DNA of 5,966 nucleotides from Dehalococcoidia bacterium (GCA_023128875.1 JAGMDB010000063.1:1-5966), one strand, 5' to 3'. Positions 1-5,966 are shown, counted from the first letter of the stretch. The notes: generated from the sequence alone by a model not told the origin. Program-made: numbers and translations.

Positions 1-1616
1 CTGCATTTCTTTGCTGGGCATCTCTTCTCGTAGATGTGAGCCTCATATTCATCGCGGAAATACCTGATGGTGGTAAGCACGGGGTTGGGTGCGGTTTGCC
101 CTAGCCCGCATAGAGAAGCTTTCTGCACTTTCTCTGCTAGTTCCTTCAATAGCTGTATATCTCCCTCTTTTCCCTGACCCTCAGTAATTCGTTGTAGAAT
201 CTCTAACATGCGCAGAGTTCCTATGCGGCAGAAAGTGCACTTGCCGCAGGACTCGTCTTGGATGAAATTCATGAAGAACTTGGCGACATCCACCATGCAG
301 GTGCTCTCGTCTATTACTAGCATACCCCCTGAGCCCATGATGGCGCCTGTGCTGGTCACAGATTCATAATCTACAGGGATGTCAGCAAGTCTTGCCGGAA
401 TGCATCCGCCGGATGGTCCCCCAATCTGAATTGCCTTGAATTTTTGACCTGATGAGGTTCCACCGCCGATGTCGAAGACAATCTCCTTGAGGGTTATGCC
501 CATAGGAACCTCCACTAGCCCGCCATGAGCGACCTTGCCTGCCAGAGCGAAGAGTTTGGTGCCCTTGCTTTTCTCAGTCCCATAGACACTATAGGCATCT
601 GCTCCATTGAGTATGATCCAAGGCACGTTGGCCAAAGTTTCAACATTATTGATATTGGTGGGCTTGCCCCATAAGCCAGATTGTGCTGGGAAAGGAGGGC
701 GGGGTCTGGGCATCCCCCTGTGCCCCTCTATGGACATGATAAGAGCTGTCTCCTCACCGCAGACAAAAGCTCCGGCCCCCAGCCTGATCTTTGTATCGAG
801 GCTGAATTTGCAGCCCAGGATGTCCTCACCTATAAATCCTTTTTCTTTAGCTTGGGCGAGCGCTATCTTCAATCGGCGGACTGCCAGTGGATACTCTGCT
901 CGGACATAAATGTAAGCCTCCGAGGCGCCAATGGCGTAAGCGGCTATTAATATCCCTTCAATAACGCTGTGAGGGTCGCTTTCCAGGACGCTCCTGTCCA
1001 TGAAAGCGCCAGGGTCTCCTTCGTCAGCATTACATATTATGTATTTAGGATTGCCTGAGGCCTTTTTGGCGAAGCTCCACTTGACGCCGGTGGGAAAGCC
1101 TGCCCCACCTCTTCCCCTCAAGCCAGATCTGGTGATTTCATCAATCACCTCCTGTGGTGACATACTGTGTAATACCTTCCTTAATGCTTCATAGCCGTCC
1201 GCTGCTAGATAATCATCGATGGATTCGGGGTCGATGGTGCCACAGTTGCGAAGAACGATTCTTACTTGCTTGGCTAGGAAATCAGAGCCCTCCGTCTTCA
1301 TCCAATCAGCAAGAACAATCCACTCGGTAACGGGTTGCCCGCCGATAATGTGATCTTCGATTATACGATCGAGCTTGCTAGGTGTAACTTTGCCGTAAAA
1401 CACACGTCCATGCTCCGGTGAAGAGACCTCAACCAATACCTCGTTGTAACACATGCCCATACAGCCAGTTTGCTTCACCTCTATGGGTAAATCCTTCTCC
1501 TGAAGTTTGGTTTTTAAGGCATCATATATGCGGAGCCCACCAGCAGCGATGCCGCAGGAGGCAAGCCCGACCCTGATAACCCATTTCCTGTTTTCTTTAT
1601 CCCTTTGCGGAAGCAT
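1..1616 (-). CDS. nuoF: NADH-quinone oxidoreductase subunit F-like / HndC-type diaphorase subunit, 3' end beyond window
   Basis: FMN- and NAD(P)H-binding electron-entry subunit of a hydrogenase, formate dehydrogenase or complex-I-like enzyme; it passes electrons between NAD(P)H and iron-sulfur clusters in the cytoplasm. I translated it by hand: 538 codons are visible, with no stop before the left edge. Residues 12-90 form a fused thioredoxin-like ferredoxin domain (ASCGIAAGG with C21; TGCMGMC with C52 and C56). The FMN loop GLRGRGGAGFPTG is at 165-177, and the NADH/FMN motif CNADEGDPGAFMDR at 195-208. GAGAFVCGEETAL follows at 280-292. The [4Fe-4S] ligands are C457, C460 and C463 (SCGKCTFC) plus C503 (SLCGLG). 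CPAKKC at 533-538 is where HndC/HydB-type proteins continue into a two-[4Fe-4S] ferredoxin tail, here off the window. The start ATG at 1616 has AGGAG five bases upstream. It is the last visible gene of the lrp-like/nuoE operon. The fused N-terminus favours HndC/HydB over respiratory NuoF; the true partner is unseen. Confidence 0.95.
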   Translation of the reverse strand, partial: MLPQRDKENRKWVIRVGLASCGIAAGGLRIYDALKTKLQEKDLPIEVKQTGCMGMCYNEVLVEVSSPEHGRVFYGKVTPSKLDRIIEDHIIGGQPVTEWIVLADWMKTEGSDFLAKQVRIVLRNCGTIDPESIDDYLAADGYEALRKVLHSMSPQEVIDEITRSGLRGRGGAGFPTGVKWSFAKKASGNPKYIICNADEGDPGAFMDRSVLESDPHSVIEGILIAAYAIGASEAYIYVRAEYPLAVRRLKIALAQAKEKGFIGEDILGCKFSLDTKIRLGAGAFVCGEETALIMSIEGHRGMPRPRPPFPAQSGLWGKPTNINNVETLANVPWIILNGADAYSVYGTEKSKGTKLFALAGKVAHGGLVEVPMGITLKEIVFDIGGGTSSGQKFKAIQIGGPSGGCIPARLADIPVDYESVTSTGAIMGSGGMLVIDESTCMVDVAKFFMNFIQDESCGKCTFCRIGTLRMLEILQRITEGQGKEGDIQLLKELAEKVQKASLCGLGQTAPNPVLTTIRYFRDEYEAHIYEKRCPAKKC

Positions 1617-1621
1617 GATCG

Positions 1622-1626
1622 CTCCT
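1622..1626 (-). promoter_or_regulatory. Ribosome binding site of nuoF
   Basis: On the minus strand AGGAG lies five bases before the ATG at 1616. It overlaps the final TAG (1625-1627) of the decayed hndB-like remnant, so nuoF was probably translationally coupled to that gene and keeps its own good site now the upstream gene is broken. Confidence 0.75.
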
Positions 1627-1909
1627 AAGCATATTCTCCGATTACATGGCCGAGTTTATCAGGTGTAGCCTTACCCCATAATAGATGCTTATACCCAGGC
1701 AAAGATACCGCAGCCACCATATTATTGTAGCAGATGCTAGCACAGCTGCCTTGTTTCTCAAATCTATGGTCGCCTTCTCCTGGTTTTGAAGCTATATAGA
1801 TAGGCGGGGCCTACAAGCAGTAATACCATAGGAGATAAGGACAAATTCTCATAGCCCAGCCCTGTTGCTATGTTTCTTTGGGAGCAGTAGTCGTCGCTAA
1901 ATTTGCCAT
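1625..1909 (-). pseudogene. Decayed hndB-like thioredoxin-fold [2Fe-2S] ferredoxin gene
   Basis: No intact ORF spans this gap, but protein-level similarity survives. In the frame of an ATG at 1909 (relict AAGG at 1914-1917) the reading is MANLATTTAPKET, then TAG at 1868-1870, QQGWAMRI, and a second TAG at 1811-1813. The same frame then gives KQGSCASICYNN and later WGKATPDKLGHVIGEYA, ending at TAG 1625. These match KQTGCMGMCYNE and YGKVTPSKLDRIIEDHI in the neighbouring NuoF N-terminal domain. The missing first half appears in another frame at about 1804-1845 (VLISYGITACRPR, compare GLASCGIAAGGLR in NuoF), with Tyr in place of the cluster cysteine. At least two stops and two frame changes are needed to rebuild the protein. 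The hndA-hndB-hndC order of NADP-reducing hydrogenase operons predicts an HndB (about 120 residues) exactly here. Sequencing error could explain one lesion but hardly all of them. Confidence 0.8.
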
Positions 1910-1933
1910 TGAGCCTTCATCACAAGGCTCGTT

Positions 1934-2461
1934 TCAGGTAGTGGCAGCTTCTGTTTTCCTCTCAGTTTGCCGAAGTTGATTCACTATCTTACGAATATCC
2001 TCAGGAGCAAGCCGCCCATGAACTTCGCCATTAACCATCACGCAGGGAGCCAGACTGCAACAGCCAAGGCAGGCTACCCGTTCCGCGGTAAACAGCCCAT
2101 CAGCGCTTGTCTCACCTTCTTTGGCACCTACTTCCTGAGATAATGCCTGGGATATCTTTTCTGTCCCGCTCAGATGGCAGGCAGTTCCATGGCAAACCTT
2201 GATTACATTCTTGCCGAGTGGATGGAGTCTAAATTGAGCATAGAAGGTGACTATGCCAAATAGCTCGCTGGCGGGGATGTTAATGTTCTCGGCTATCTTT
2301 TGGATAGTGAAAGGGGGGATATATCCGTAGGAGTCTTGAATTTCCTGGAGGATAGGAATCGTAGCGCCAGGCTGACTATTGTGTTTGTGGGATATGGCAT
2401 CAATCACCACCAAATTCGGCTCTTCTCTAGCTTCGGTAATCAAGTTAATTTCGTCATTCAT
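1934..2461 (-). CDS. nuoE: NADH-quinone oxidoreductase subunit E-like / HndA-type [2Fe-2S] subunit
   Basis: Small iron-sulfur subunit that docks on NuoF/HndC in the diaphorase module of complex I, bidirectional hydrogenases and NAD-dependent formate dehydrogenases; cytoplasmic. The 175 residues match the usual 150-175. The N-terminal helical part (about 30-80) contains LQEIQDSYGYIP and ELFGIVTFYAQF, both typical of the family. The thioredoxin-like domain (about 85-165) has the four [2Fe-2S] ligands as C90-x4-C95 (CHGTAC) and C131-x3-C135, the latter within ACLGCCSLAPCVMVNGEVHGRL. Two extra cysteines, C134 and C140, are also present. The ATG at 2461 is preceded by AAGGAG with four bases between. 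It sits 56 bp after the RAM-domain gene and 24 bp before the start of the broken hndB-like gene, in one probable transcript. The C-terminal tail (about 163-175) is polar and of no obvious function. Confidence 0.96.
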   Translation of the reverse strand: MNDEINLITEAREEPNLVVIDAISHKHNSQPGATIPILQEIQDSYGYIPPFTIQKIAENINIPASELFGIVTFYAQFRLHPLGKNVIKVCHGTACHLSGTEKISQALSQEVGAKEGETSADGLFTAERVACLGCCSLAPCVMVNGEVHGRLAPEDIRKIVNQLRQTERKTEAATT

Positions 2462-2486
2462 ATTGCTCCTTTTGCTGGGAATTGAG

Positions 2487-2532
2487 CACAGTGGAATGGA
2501 TTGATCAGACCTAAGAATTACACTCCACTGTG
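2487..2532. repeat. Imperfect inverted repeat between the RAM-domain gene and nuoE
   Basis: CACAGTGGA at 2487-2495 is the exact reverse complement of TCCACTGTG at 2524-2532. Extending inward, 11 of 12 bases pair around a loop of 22 bases. One arm covers the last codons of the RAM-domain gene and the other lies in the leader of nuoE, about 18 bases upstream of its ribosome site. There is no T-run after it on the minus strand, so it is not a standard intrinsic terminator. It could be an mRNA hairpin tuning nuoE expression, an operator, or chance. Confidence 0.4.
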
Positions 2533-2817
2533 AGCCAGAGATTTAAGAAGTTCTTTTTTCGAAGCCCGGTGGCGTTCAAACATGGAAACAATCCTCAATA
2601 TCTCCATATTCTTAATACCCTCCGTAGCCTGTATTCTGTTGGCTATGGCCTCCACTGTTACCGGTGCATCTACCATGATTACTATGTCGTGGGATCCAAT
2701 AACCGGGTCGACAAAATCCACCCCTGGCGCCTCCTCCAGTTTTCTTAACATCTCAACAAACTCCTGCTGCTCTACGTCATCAGCTACATTAACTAGAAGA
2801 TATGCTCTTAAACCCAT
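2518..2817 (-). CDS. Stand-alone Lrp/AsnC ligand-binding (RAM) domain protein
   Basis: A 99-residue protein consisting only of the effector-binding domain of Lrp/AsnC regulators, without the helix-turn-helix. It starts with the first beta strand (AYLLVNV, 5-11). A helix with EFVEMLRKLEEAPGV (19-33) follows, then the family signature VIGSHDIVIMVDA (39-51) and a second helix and strand (VEAIANRIQATEGIKNMEILRIVSMF, about 55-80). The last 19 residues are basic and may be a tail. Stand-alone RAM proteins in bacteria and archaea form dimers or higher oligomers and bind amino acids or similar small molecules, but their targets are mostly unknown; the role here is inferred only from fold and place. 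It is the first gene of the leftward operon with nuoE and nuoF. The start ATG at 2817 has a strong AGGAGG (2825-2830) seven bases upstream. Confidence 0.9.
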   Translation of the reverse strand: MGLRAYLLVNVADDVEQQEFVEMLRKLEEAPGVDFVDPVIGSHDIVIMVDAPVTVEAIANRIQATEGIKNMEILRIVSMFERHRASKKELLKSLAHSGV

Positions 2818-2884
2818 TTCTTTCCCTCCTTATTTTTTTGTACTTTAATTCAACCATTTCTCATACCTGCCAGCATCCATGCAT

Positions 2885-2947
2885 TTGACCTTTCTTGACT
2901 CCTAGGAAACCCTGAAATAAGGAATCTTGATGCCAGGTGGTTTGACT
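2885..2947 (+). repeat. Recurrent TTGAC half sites in the divergent intergenic region
   Basis: TTGACC at 2885, TTGACT at 2895 and TTGACT at 2942 lie in a non-coding stretch; the first two are exactly 10 bp apart, one helical turn. An inverted copy (AGTCAA) is at 3020-3025. None has a good -10 at proper spacing on the plus strand, so they are not obvious -35 elements. They could be operator half sites for a regulator of either flanking operon; chance in AT-rich DNA is a real alternative. Confidence 0.25.
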
Positions 2948-3008
2948 ACTCCACATACAGGGTTTTCATTGATGCAAAGTAAACATTACTGGTTCTTCTT
3001 ATTGCGCG

Positions 3009-3037
3009 TTGAAGCAAATAGTCAAATAGGTTAGAAT
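3009..3037 (+). promoter_or_regulatory. Putative sigma70-type promoter of the two-component operon
   Basis: TTGAAG at 3009-3014 (4 of 6 to the -35 consensus) and TAGAAT at 3032-3037 (5 of 6 to the -10) are separated by exactly 17 bp. The predicted transcript would start near 3044, leaving a leader of about 46 bases before the response-regulator start at 3090. The call rests on consensus match and position only. Confidence 0.5.
3015..3029 (+). repeat. Tandem CAAATAG repeat inside the promoter spacer
   Basis: CAAATAG occurs at 3015-3021 and again at 3023-3029, a direct repeat with an 8-bp period placed between the putative -35 and -10 of the two-component operon. It overlaps the AGTCAA element. 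A regulator bound here would block or remodel the promoter; it may also be a coincidence. Confidence 0.3.
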
Positions 3038-3076
3038 ATGAGATAGGAGAGGGATACTAGGAATATAACTCACGCT

Positions 3077-3082
3077 GGGGAG
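3077..3082 (+). promoter_or_regulatory. Ribosome binding site deciding the response-regulator start
   Basis: GGGGAG ends at 3082. The first in-frame ATG (3084) is only one base away, too close for initiation, whereas the second ATG (3090) is seven bases away. Starting at 3090 also gives the usual short NarL-family N-terminus (MEKITVLLAEDH). Confidence 0.65.
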
Positions 3083-3089
3083 TATGCGC

Positions 3090-3764
3090 ATGGAGAAGAT
3101 TACAGTTTTGCTTGCTGAGGATCATAAGCTAGTGCGCCAGGGCATCCGCCAGTTTCTGGATCGTGAGCGGGATATTAAGGTGGTGGGCGAAGCTAGTGAT
3201 GGTGAAGAAGCTGTACGGTTAACAGGAGAACTCAAACCTGATATTGTCATCTTAGATATTTCTATGCCCAAGCTTAATGGAATCGAAGCAGCGAAGCAGA
3301 TAAAACAACTTGATCCCCGCACAATCATGTTGATACTTACTGCTTATGATTATGAGGAGTACATTTTCCCTATCTTAGAGGCAGGCGCTGCCGGTTATCT
3401 ATTGAAGGATATGAGCGGGCACGAGCTCGTCGACGCCATTCGCACTGTGTATAGAGGGGAAACAGTGCTTCACCCTGCAGTGGCGCGGAAGCTGGTAGAG
3501 CGTTTTAGGAAGAAGAGTGTGAATGAGGAATCTGAGAAGGAACTGGAAGCATTGACTGATCGAGAGATTGAAGTATTGAAAATGGCTGCTACGGGAATGA
3601 GCAACAAGGAGATTGCCAGCGAGCTCTTCCTTAGCGTACATACTATCGAAAGCCATTTGACAAGCATCTTCAACAAATTGGGTGTTGGGTCTCGTATTGA
3701 GGCAGTTATGGAAGGGCTGAGACATGACTGGTTCACGTTAGAAGATATTTCCTCTGGTAAATGA
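3090..3764 (+). CDS. NarL/FixJ-family DNA-binding response regulator
   Basis: Cytoplasmic transcription regulator of 224 residues, activated by phosphorylation from the kinase encoded immediately downstream. The receiver domain (1-120) has the acidic pair E10/D11 (LLAEDH), the phosphoacceptor D56 in VILDISMP, the switch threonine T84 (LILTAYD) and the lysine K106 (YLLKD), so all key residues are present. A linker (about 125-150) leads to a LuxR-type helix-turn-helix (about 153-210), with LTDREIEVL at 155-163, SNKEIASELFLSVHTIESHL at 171-190 and IFNKLGV at 193-199. The length is normal. The target operon is not shown by sequence. The divergent redox operon and its own promoter are the nearest candidates, but these regulators often act elsewhere. 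An upstream ATG at 3084 would add only two residues. Confidence 0.95.
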   Translation: MEKITVLLAEDHKLVRQGIRQFLDRERDIKVVGEASDGEEAVRLTGELKPDIVILDISMPKLNGIEAAKQIKQLDPRTIMLILTAYDYEEYIFPILEAGAAGYLLKDMSGHELVDAIRTVYRGETVLHPAVARKLVERFRKKSVNEESEKELEALTDREIEVLKMAATGMSNKEIASELFLSVHTIESHLTSIFNKLGVGSRIEAVMEGLRHDWFTLEDISSGK

Positions 3765-3765
3765 C

Positions 3766-5787
3766 TTGAGTGATATACCATCGAAAATGCTCCCAAAAGC
3801 CAAGATAGACGTACGAAGTTACCATTTCTGGATTATATTGACGCTTCTTATGCTTTGTACGGCTAATCACTATTTTGAGCAGATGGGTATACCCACTCTG
3901 TTATCGTACAATTCGCTCTTTGGTTTGAGCCGCCACACAGCAGATCGCGTGTTTTATCTTGCTCTTATAGTCTATGCTGGCTATACCTTCGGCGCCACAG
4001 CTGGATTAGTTGCAAGCTTCGCTGTTTTGCTTCTTATGTTACCTCGAGCTGTTTTCATTTCCGTGAACCCCGTTGATGCTTTGTTTGAGACGACCATTGT
4101 AATCTTGGCAGGCGTCACGACAAATCTCTGGTTCAAGGCGCGAAGCGAGCGCATGCAGGCCATAGAGCAACGAGAACAGGTTAGAGAAATAATGGCTATA
4201 TCTCAAGGCAAGCTCCGCACTCAAATTCGAAGCACAATGAAACATGAGAAAGACCTAGCTGCCCTGAGCAGATTATCTAACTTACTCACACAATCTCCAG
4301 AGTTGGAGCCGCTCCTACGTTCTGCTACCGATATGATCATGAGCGTAATGGGAGTGGACATCGTTCTCGTATTTAGTCTTGAGGAAGAGGCAAATGCCTT
4401 GATGCTCATATCCAGTGAAGGGGTATCTTTAGAATTTGCCGGTGGCGTGGAGAGGATGAAACTGGGGGAAGGCTTTAATGGACGTGTTGCGGAAACAGGG
4501 GAGCCGCTAGTAGTAGAAAATGCATCCCGGGATCCCAGATTGAGCAGAGAAGCGGTGAGGAAAGAAGGGCTTCATTCGCAACTTATAGTCCCTATGAGAT
4601 CCAGAGCTCGAGTTGTGGGCACACTATGCATAGGTATGCATCAATATAGACAATTTACTGCTAAGGACATAGCCCTGCTTACAGTTATGGGTAATGAAAT
4701 TGGCACCGCCATTGATAATGCTCGCCTCCACCAAGACCAGTTAATAATAACGGATCAACTGCGTCGGTCCGAAAAGCACTACCGCGAGCTATTCGAGAAT
4801 GCTCACGATGCCATCTGGATTGATGACCTGGAGGGTAATATCATATCCGCTAACAGAGCAAGCGAAATGCTCACGGGGTTTAGTAAAGAGAAATTGTCCA
4901 ATATGAAGACGAAAGATTTTCTTTCGCCGGAGGACTTGGAAACAGCAAATGAGATGCGGCGTTCCTTGCTTCATGGCGAACCGGTTCAACAACCTTACAG
5001 ACAATACCTCATACGAAAGGATGGTACTCAGGTTACACTGAGGTTAACCACCAATCTAATTTACGGTGATGGTCAATCCAAAGCCTTTCAAAACATTGCT
5101 CGAGATATAACCGAAGAGGCAAAAATGCAGGAAAGCCTGCGCTCTTATGTCCGGCAGATCACTAAAGCTCAGGAGGATGAGCGCCTGCGTATTTCTCGTG
5201 AACTCCATGATAGCACTGCTCAAAACCTTATTGCTTTGCTCCATAGGCTGGAAAATTTCTTGGACAGTCAGGAGAATCTGCCTTTGGAGGAGGCTAGAGA
5301 GTTATGGGCTATTCATGAACAGGTTAAAGATATAGTGCAAGGAGTGCGATACCTTAGTCGTGACCTACGCCCCGCTATTCTCGACGATGTGGGTTTGCTT
5401 GCTGCATTGCACTGGGTCAGCCGAGAATTCAAAACTACGTATGGGATAAGGATCAGCTTACAGGTACATGGCTCTGAGCGAAGGTTCGTACCAGAAGTTG
5501 AATTGCTTCTCTTTCGTATTATTCAGGAAGCATTGAGAAATGTTGGAAGACATTCTCATGCTTCAAACGCTGAAGTGTTGATTGAATTCGCGGAAAACAA
5601 AACCACTGTCATCGTAAGAGATAATGGCATCGGATTTCAGGCCCTTGGAAAGATAGACGATCTATCCCGGGACGGCAAGCTTGGTTTGGTTGGCATGCAA
5701 GAGAGAGTACGATTGTTGGGTGGCAACCTGGAAATAAACTCTGAACCGGGTAAGGGAACATCGGTAATAGTTGAGGCGCCAGTGTAG
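3766..5787 (+). CDS. Membrane sensor histidine kinase, four-TM/GAF/PAS/HisKA_3/HATPase
   Basis: Sensor kinase of 673 residues, partner of the response regulator whose stop ends one base upstream. Hydrophobic stretches at about 20-35, 62-77, 79-93 and 105-122 form a compact, mostly buried membrane unit resembling DUF4118/MASE-type sensors, with almost no extracellular domain. A coiled-coil-like helix (125-165) leads to a GAF domain (about 165-320) and a PAS domain (about 335-450; AHDAIWIDDLEGNIISANRA, then the PAC-like end FQNIARDITEEAK). The HisKA_3 region (about 465-545) has phosphoacceptor H481 in ISRELHDSTAQNL and the family-typical LSRDLRPAILDDVGL. The ATPase domain has the N-box (EALRNV, N592), G1 (DNGIGF, D619-F624), G2 (GLVGMQER, 640-647) and a final GKGTSV. 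It begins with TTG at 3766, with no clear ribosome site, so it is probably translated by coupling; ATG at 3787 (Met8) is the alternative start. The signal is unknown; no haem or flavin site could be assigned. Confidence 0.95.
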   Translation: MSDIPSKMLPKAKIDVRSYHFWIILTLLMLCTANHYFEQMGIPTLLSYNSLFGLSRHTADRVFYLALIVYAGYTFGATAGLVASFAVLLLMLPRAVFISVNPVDALFETTIVILAGVTTNLWFKARSERMQAIEQREQVREIMAISQGKLRTQIRSTMKHEKDLAALSRLSNLLTQSPELEPLLRSATDMIMSVMGVDIVLVFSLEEEANALMLISSEGVSLEFAGGVERMKLGEGFNGRVAETGEPLVVENASRDPRLSREAVRKEGLHSQLIVPMRSRARVVGTLCIGMHQYRQFTAKDIALLTVMGNEIGTAIDNARLHQDQLIITDQLRRSEKHYRELFENAHDAIWIDDLEGNIISANRASEMLTGFSKEKLSNMKTKDFLSPEDLETANEMRRSLLHGEPVQQPYRQYLIRKDGTQVTLRLTTNLIYGDGQSKAFQNIARDITEEAKMQESLRSYVRQITKAQEDERLRISRELHDSTAQNLIALLHRLENFLDSQENLPLEEARELWAIHEQVKDIVQGVRYLSRDLRPAILDDVGLLAALHWVSREFKTTYGIRISLQVHGSERRFVPEVELLLFRIIQEALRNVGRHSHASNAEVLIEFAENKTTVIVRDNGIGFQALGKIDDLSRDGKLGLVGMQERVRLLGGNLEINSEPGKGTSVIVEAPV

Positions 5788-5883
5788 CTTTGTAAAGCCG
5801 TGGCGAGAAAGCGTCATTTCATCTTGTATAGTATGTTGTGCCTCCCAGTCTGTGGAATGAAAATTATACTACAGCCTTAGATG

Positions 5884-5912
5884 TTGATAATATGGTGGTT
5901 GGGTAGTATAGT
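5884..5912 (+). promoter_or_regulatory. Putative sigma70-type promoter of the gene at the right edge
   Basis: TTGATA (5884-5889, 5 of 6 to consensus) and TATAGT (5907-5912, 5 of 6) are separated by exactly 17 bp. Transcription would begin near 5919, leaving a leader of about 24 bases with the AGGGGG ribosome site before GTG 5943. The position after the kinase gene and the complete promoter-leader-start arrangement make this the best promoter in the window. Confidence 0.6.
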
Positions 5913-5942
5913 TAGGAATAACGAATAGGAAAGGGGGTTGAT

Positions 5943-5966
5943 GTGAGCTACATAGATACACTCAGG
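5943..5966 (+). CDS. Start of an unidentified protein, cut by window edge
   Basis: GTG at 5943 opens a frame of eight codons (read as MSYIDTLR) with no stop before the edge; an in-frame TAA at 5919 bounds it upstream. AGGGGG at 5932-5937 lies five bases before it, and a well-spaced promoter lies further upstream. Eight residues are too few to assign a family; the N-terminus would not be out of place for an ABC-transporter permease, but that is a guess. The ATG two bases earlier (5941) is followed at once by TGA and cannot encode the protein. Confidence 0.5.

Noticed and set aside
607..1194. Plus-strand open frames of 64-100 codons
   Set aside because: They lie opposite the nuoF coding sequence, whose minus-strand frame is continuous and carries all the family motifs; the plus-strand products resemble no known protein and lack good ribosome sites.
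2831..2840. Run of seven T as a possible terminator
   Set aside because: No stable GC-rich hairpin precedes it on the plus strand, and on the minus strand it is an A-run in the leader of the RAM-domain gene.
2530..2848. Plus-strand open frames of 72 and 88 codons
   Set aside because: Antisense to the RAM-domain gene, which has a strong ribosome site and clear family signature; the antisense products look random.
2821..2960. A leftward promoter for the RAM-domain/nuoE/nuoF operon
   Set aside because: Scanning the minus strand gave only weak pairs (for example a TTGACT at 3025-3020 with a poor AATAAG 16 bp on); none was good enough to call.
5787..5798. GCTTT-GT-AAAGC palindrome just after the kinase stop as a terminator
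   Set aside because: The loop would be only two bases, the stem is AT-rich, and no T-run follows.
1..5966. CRISPR array, tRNA, rRNA, insertion sequence or attachment site
   Set aside because: No regularly spaced repeats, cloverleaf-like sequence, transposase-like frame or terminal inverted repeats were seen.

Overview
The window looks like chromosomal DNA from an anaerobic bacterium. The gene content (a NuoE/NuoF flavin-iron-sulfur module of the NADP-reducing-hydrogenase type, a stand-alone Lrp/AsnC ligand-binding domain protein, and a large GAF/PAS histidine kinase with a NarL-type partner), moderate GC and strong AGGAG-type ribosome sites would fit an uncultured Chloroflexota (Dehalococcoidia-like) or a related anaerobe. 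That placement is an impression from protein style, not a search result.

Left half, minus strand (read from 2817 down to 1): a probable operon of (i) a 99-residue stand-alone RAM-domain protein, (ii) nuoE/hndA, a 175-residue thioredoxin-like [2Fe-2S] subunit, (iii) a decayed remnant of an hndB-like thioredoxin-like ferredoxin gene, and (iv) nuoF/hndC, the FMN- and NAD(P)H-binding subunit, which is open through the left edge. NuoE and NuoF together form the NAD(P)H-oxidising or ferredoxin-coupled diaphorase arm of [FeFe]-hydrogenase, formate dehydrogenase or complex-I-like enzymes. The catalytic partner would lie beyond the left edge and cannot be identified here.

Middle: a divergent intergenic region of about 270 bp (2818-3089). 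It carries a plausible sigma70-type promoter for the rightward genes and several TTGAC-type half sites.

Right half, plus strand: a two-gene two-component system, a NarL/FixJ response regulator followed one base later by a 673-residue membrane-anchored HisKA_3 sensor kinase (four membrane segments, GAF, PAS, dimerisation/phosphoacceptor, ATPase). After a 155-bp gap with a good promoter (TTGATA-17-TATAGT), another gene begins with GTG at 5943 and runs off the right edge.

The least ordinary item is the 1625-1909 remnant. The hndB position of the operon is still recognisable at protein level but has two in-frame stops and needs two reading-frame changes. The flanking nuoE and nuoF appear intact, and nuoF carries its own fused copy of the same fold. 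I found no clear sign of a wholly new system. The window is otherwise a redox-enzyme operon facing a two-component system.
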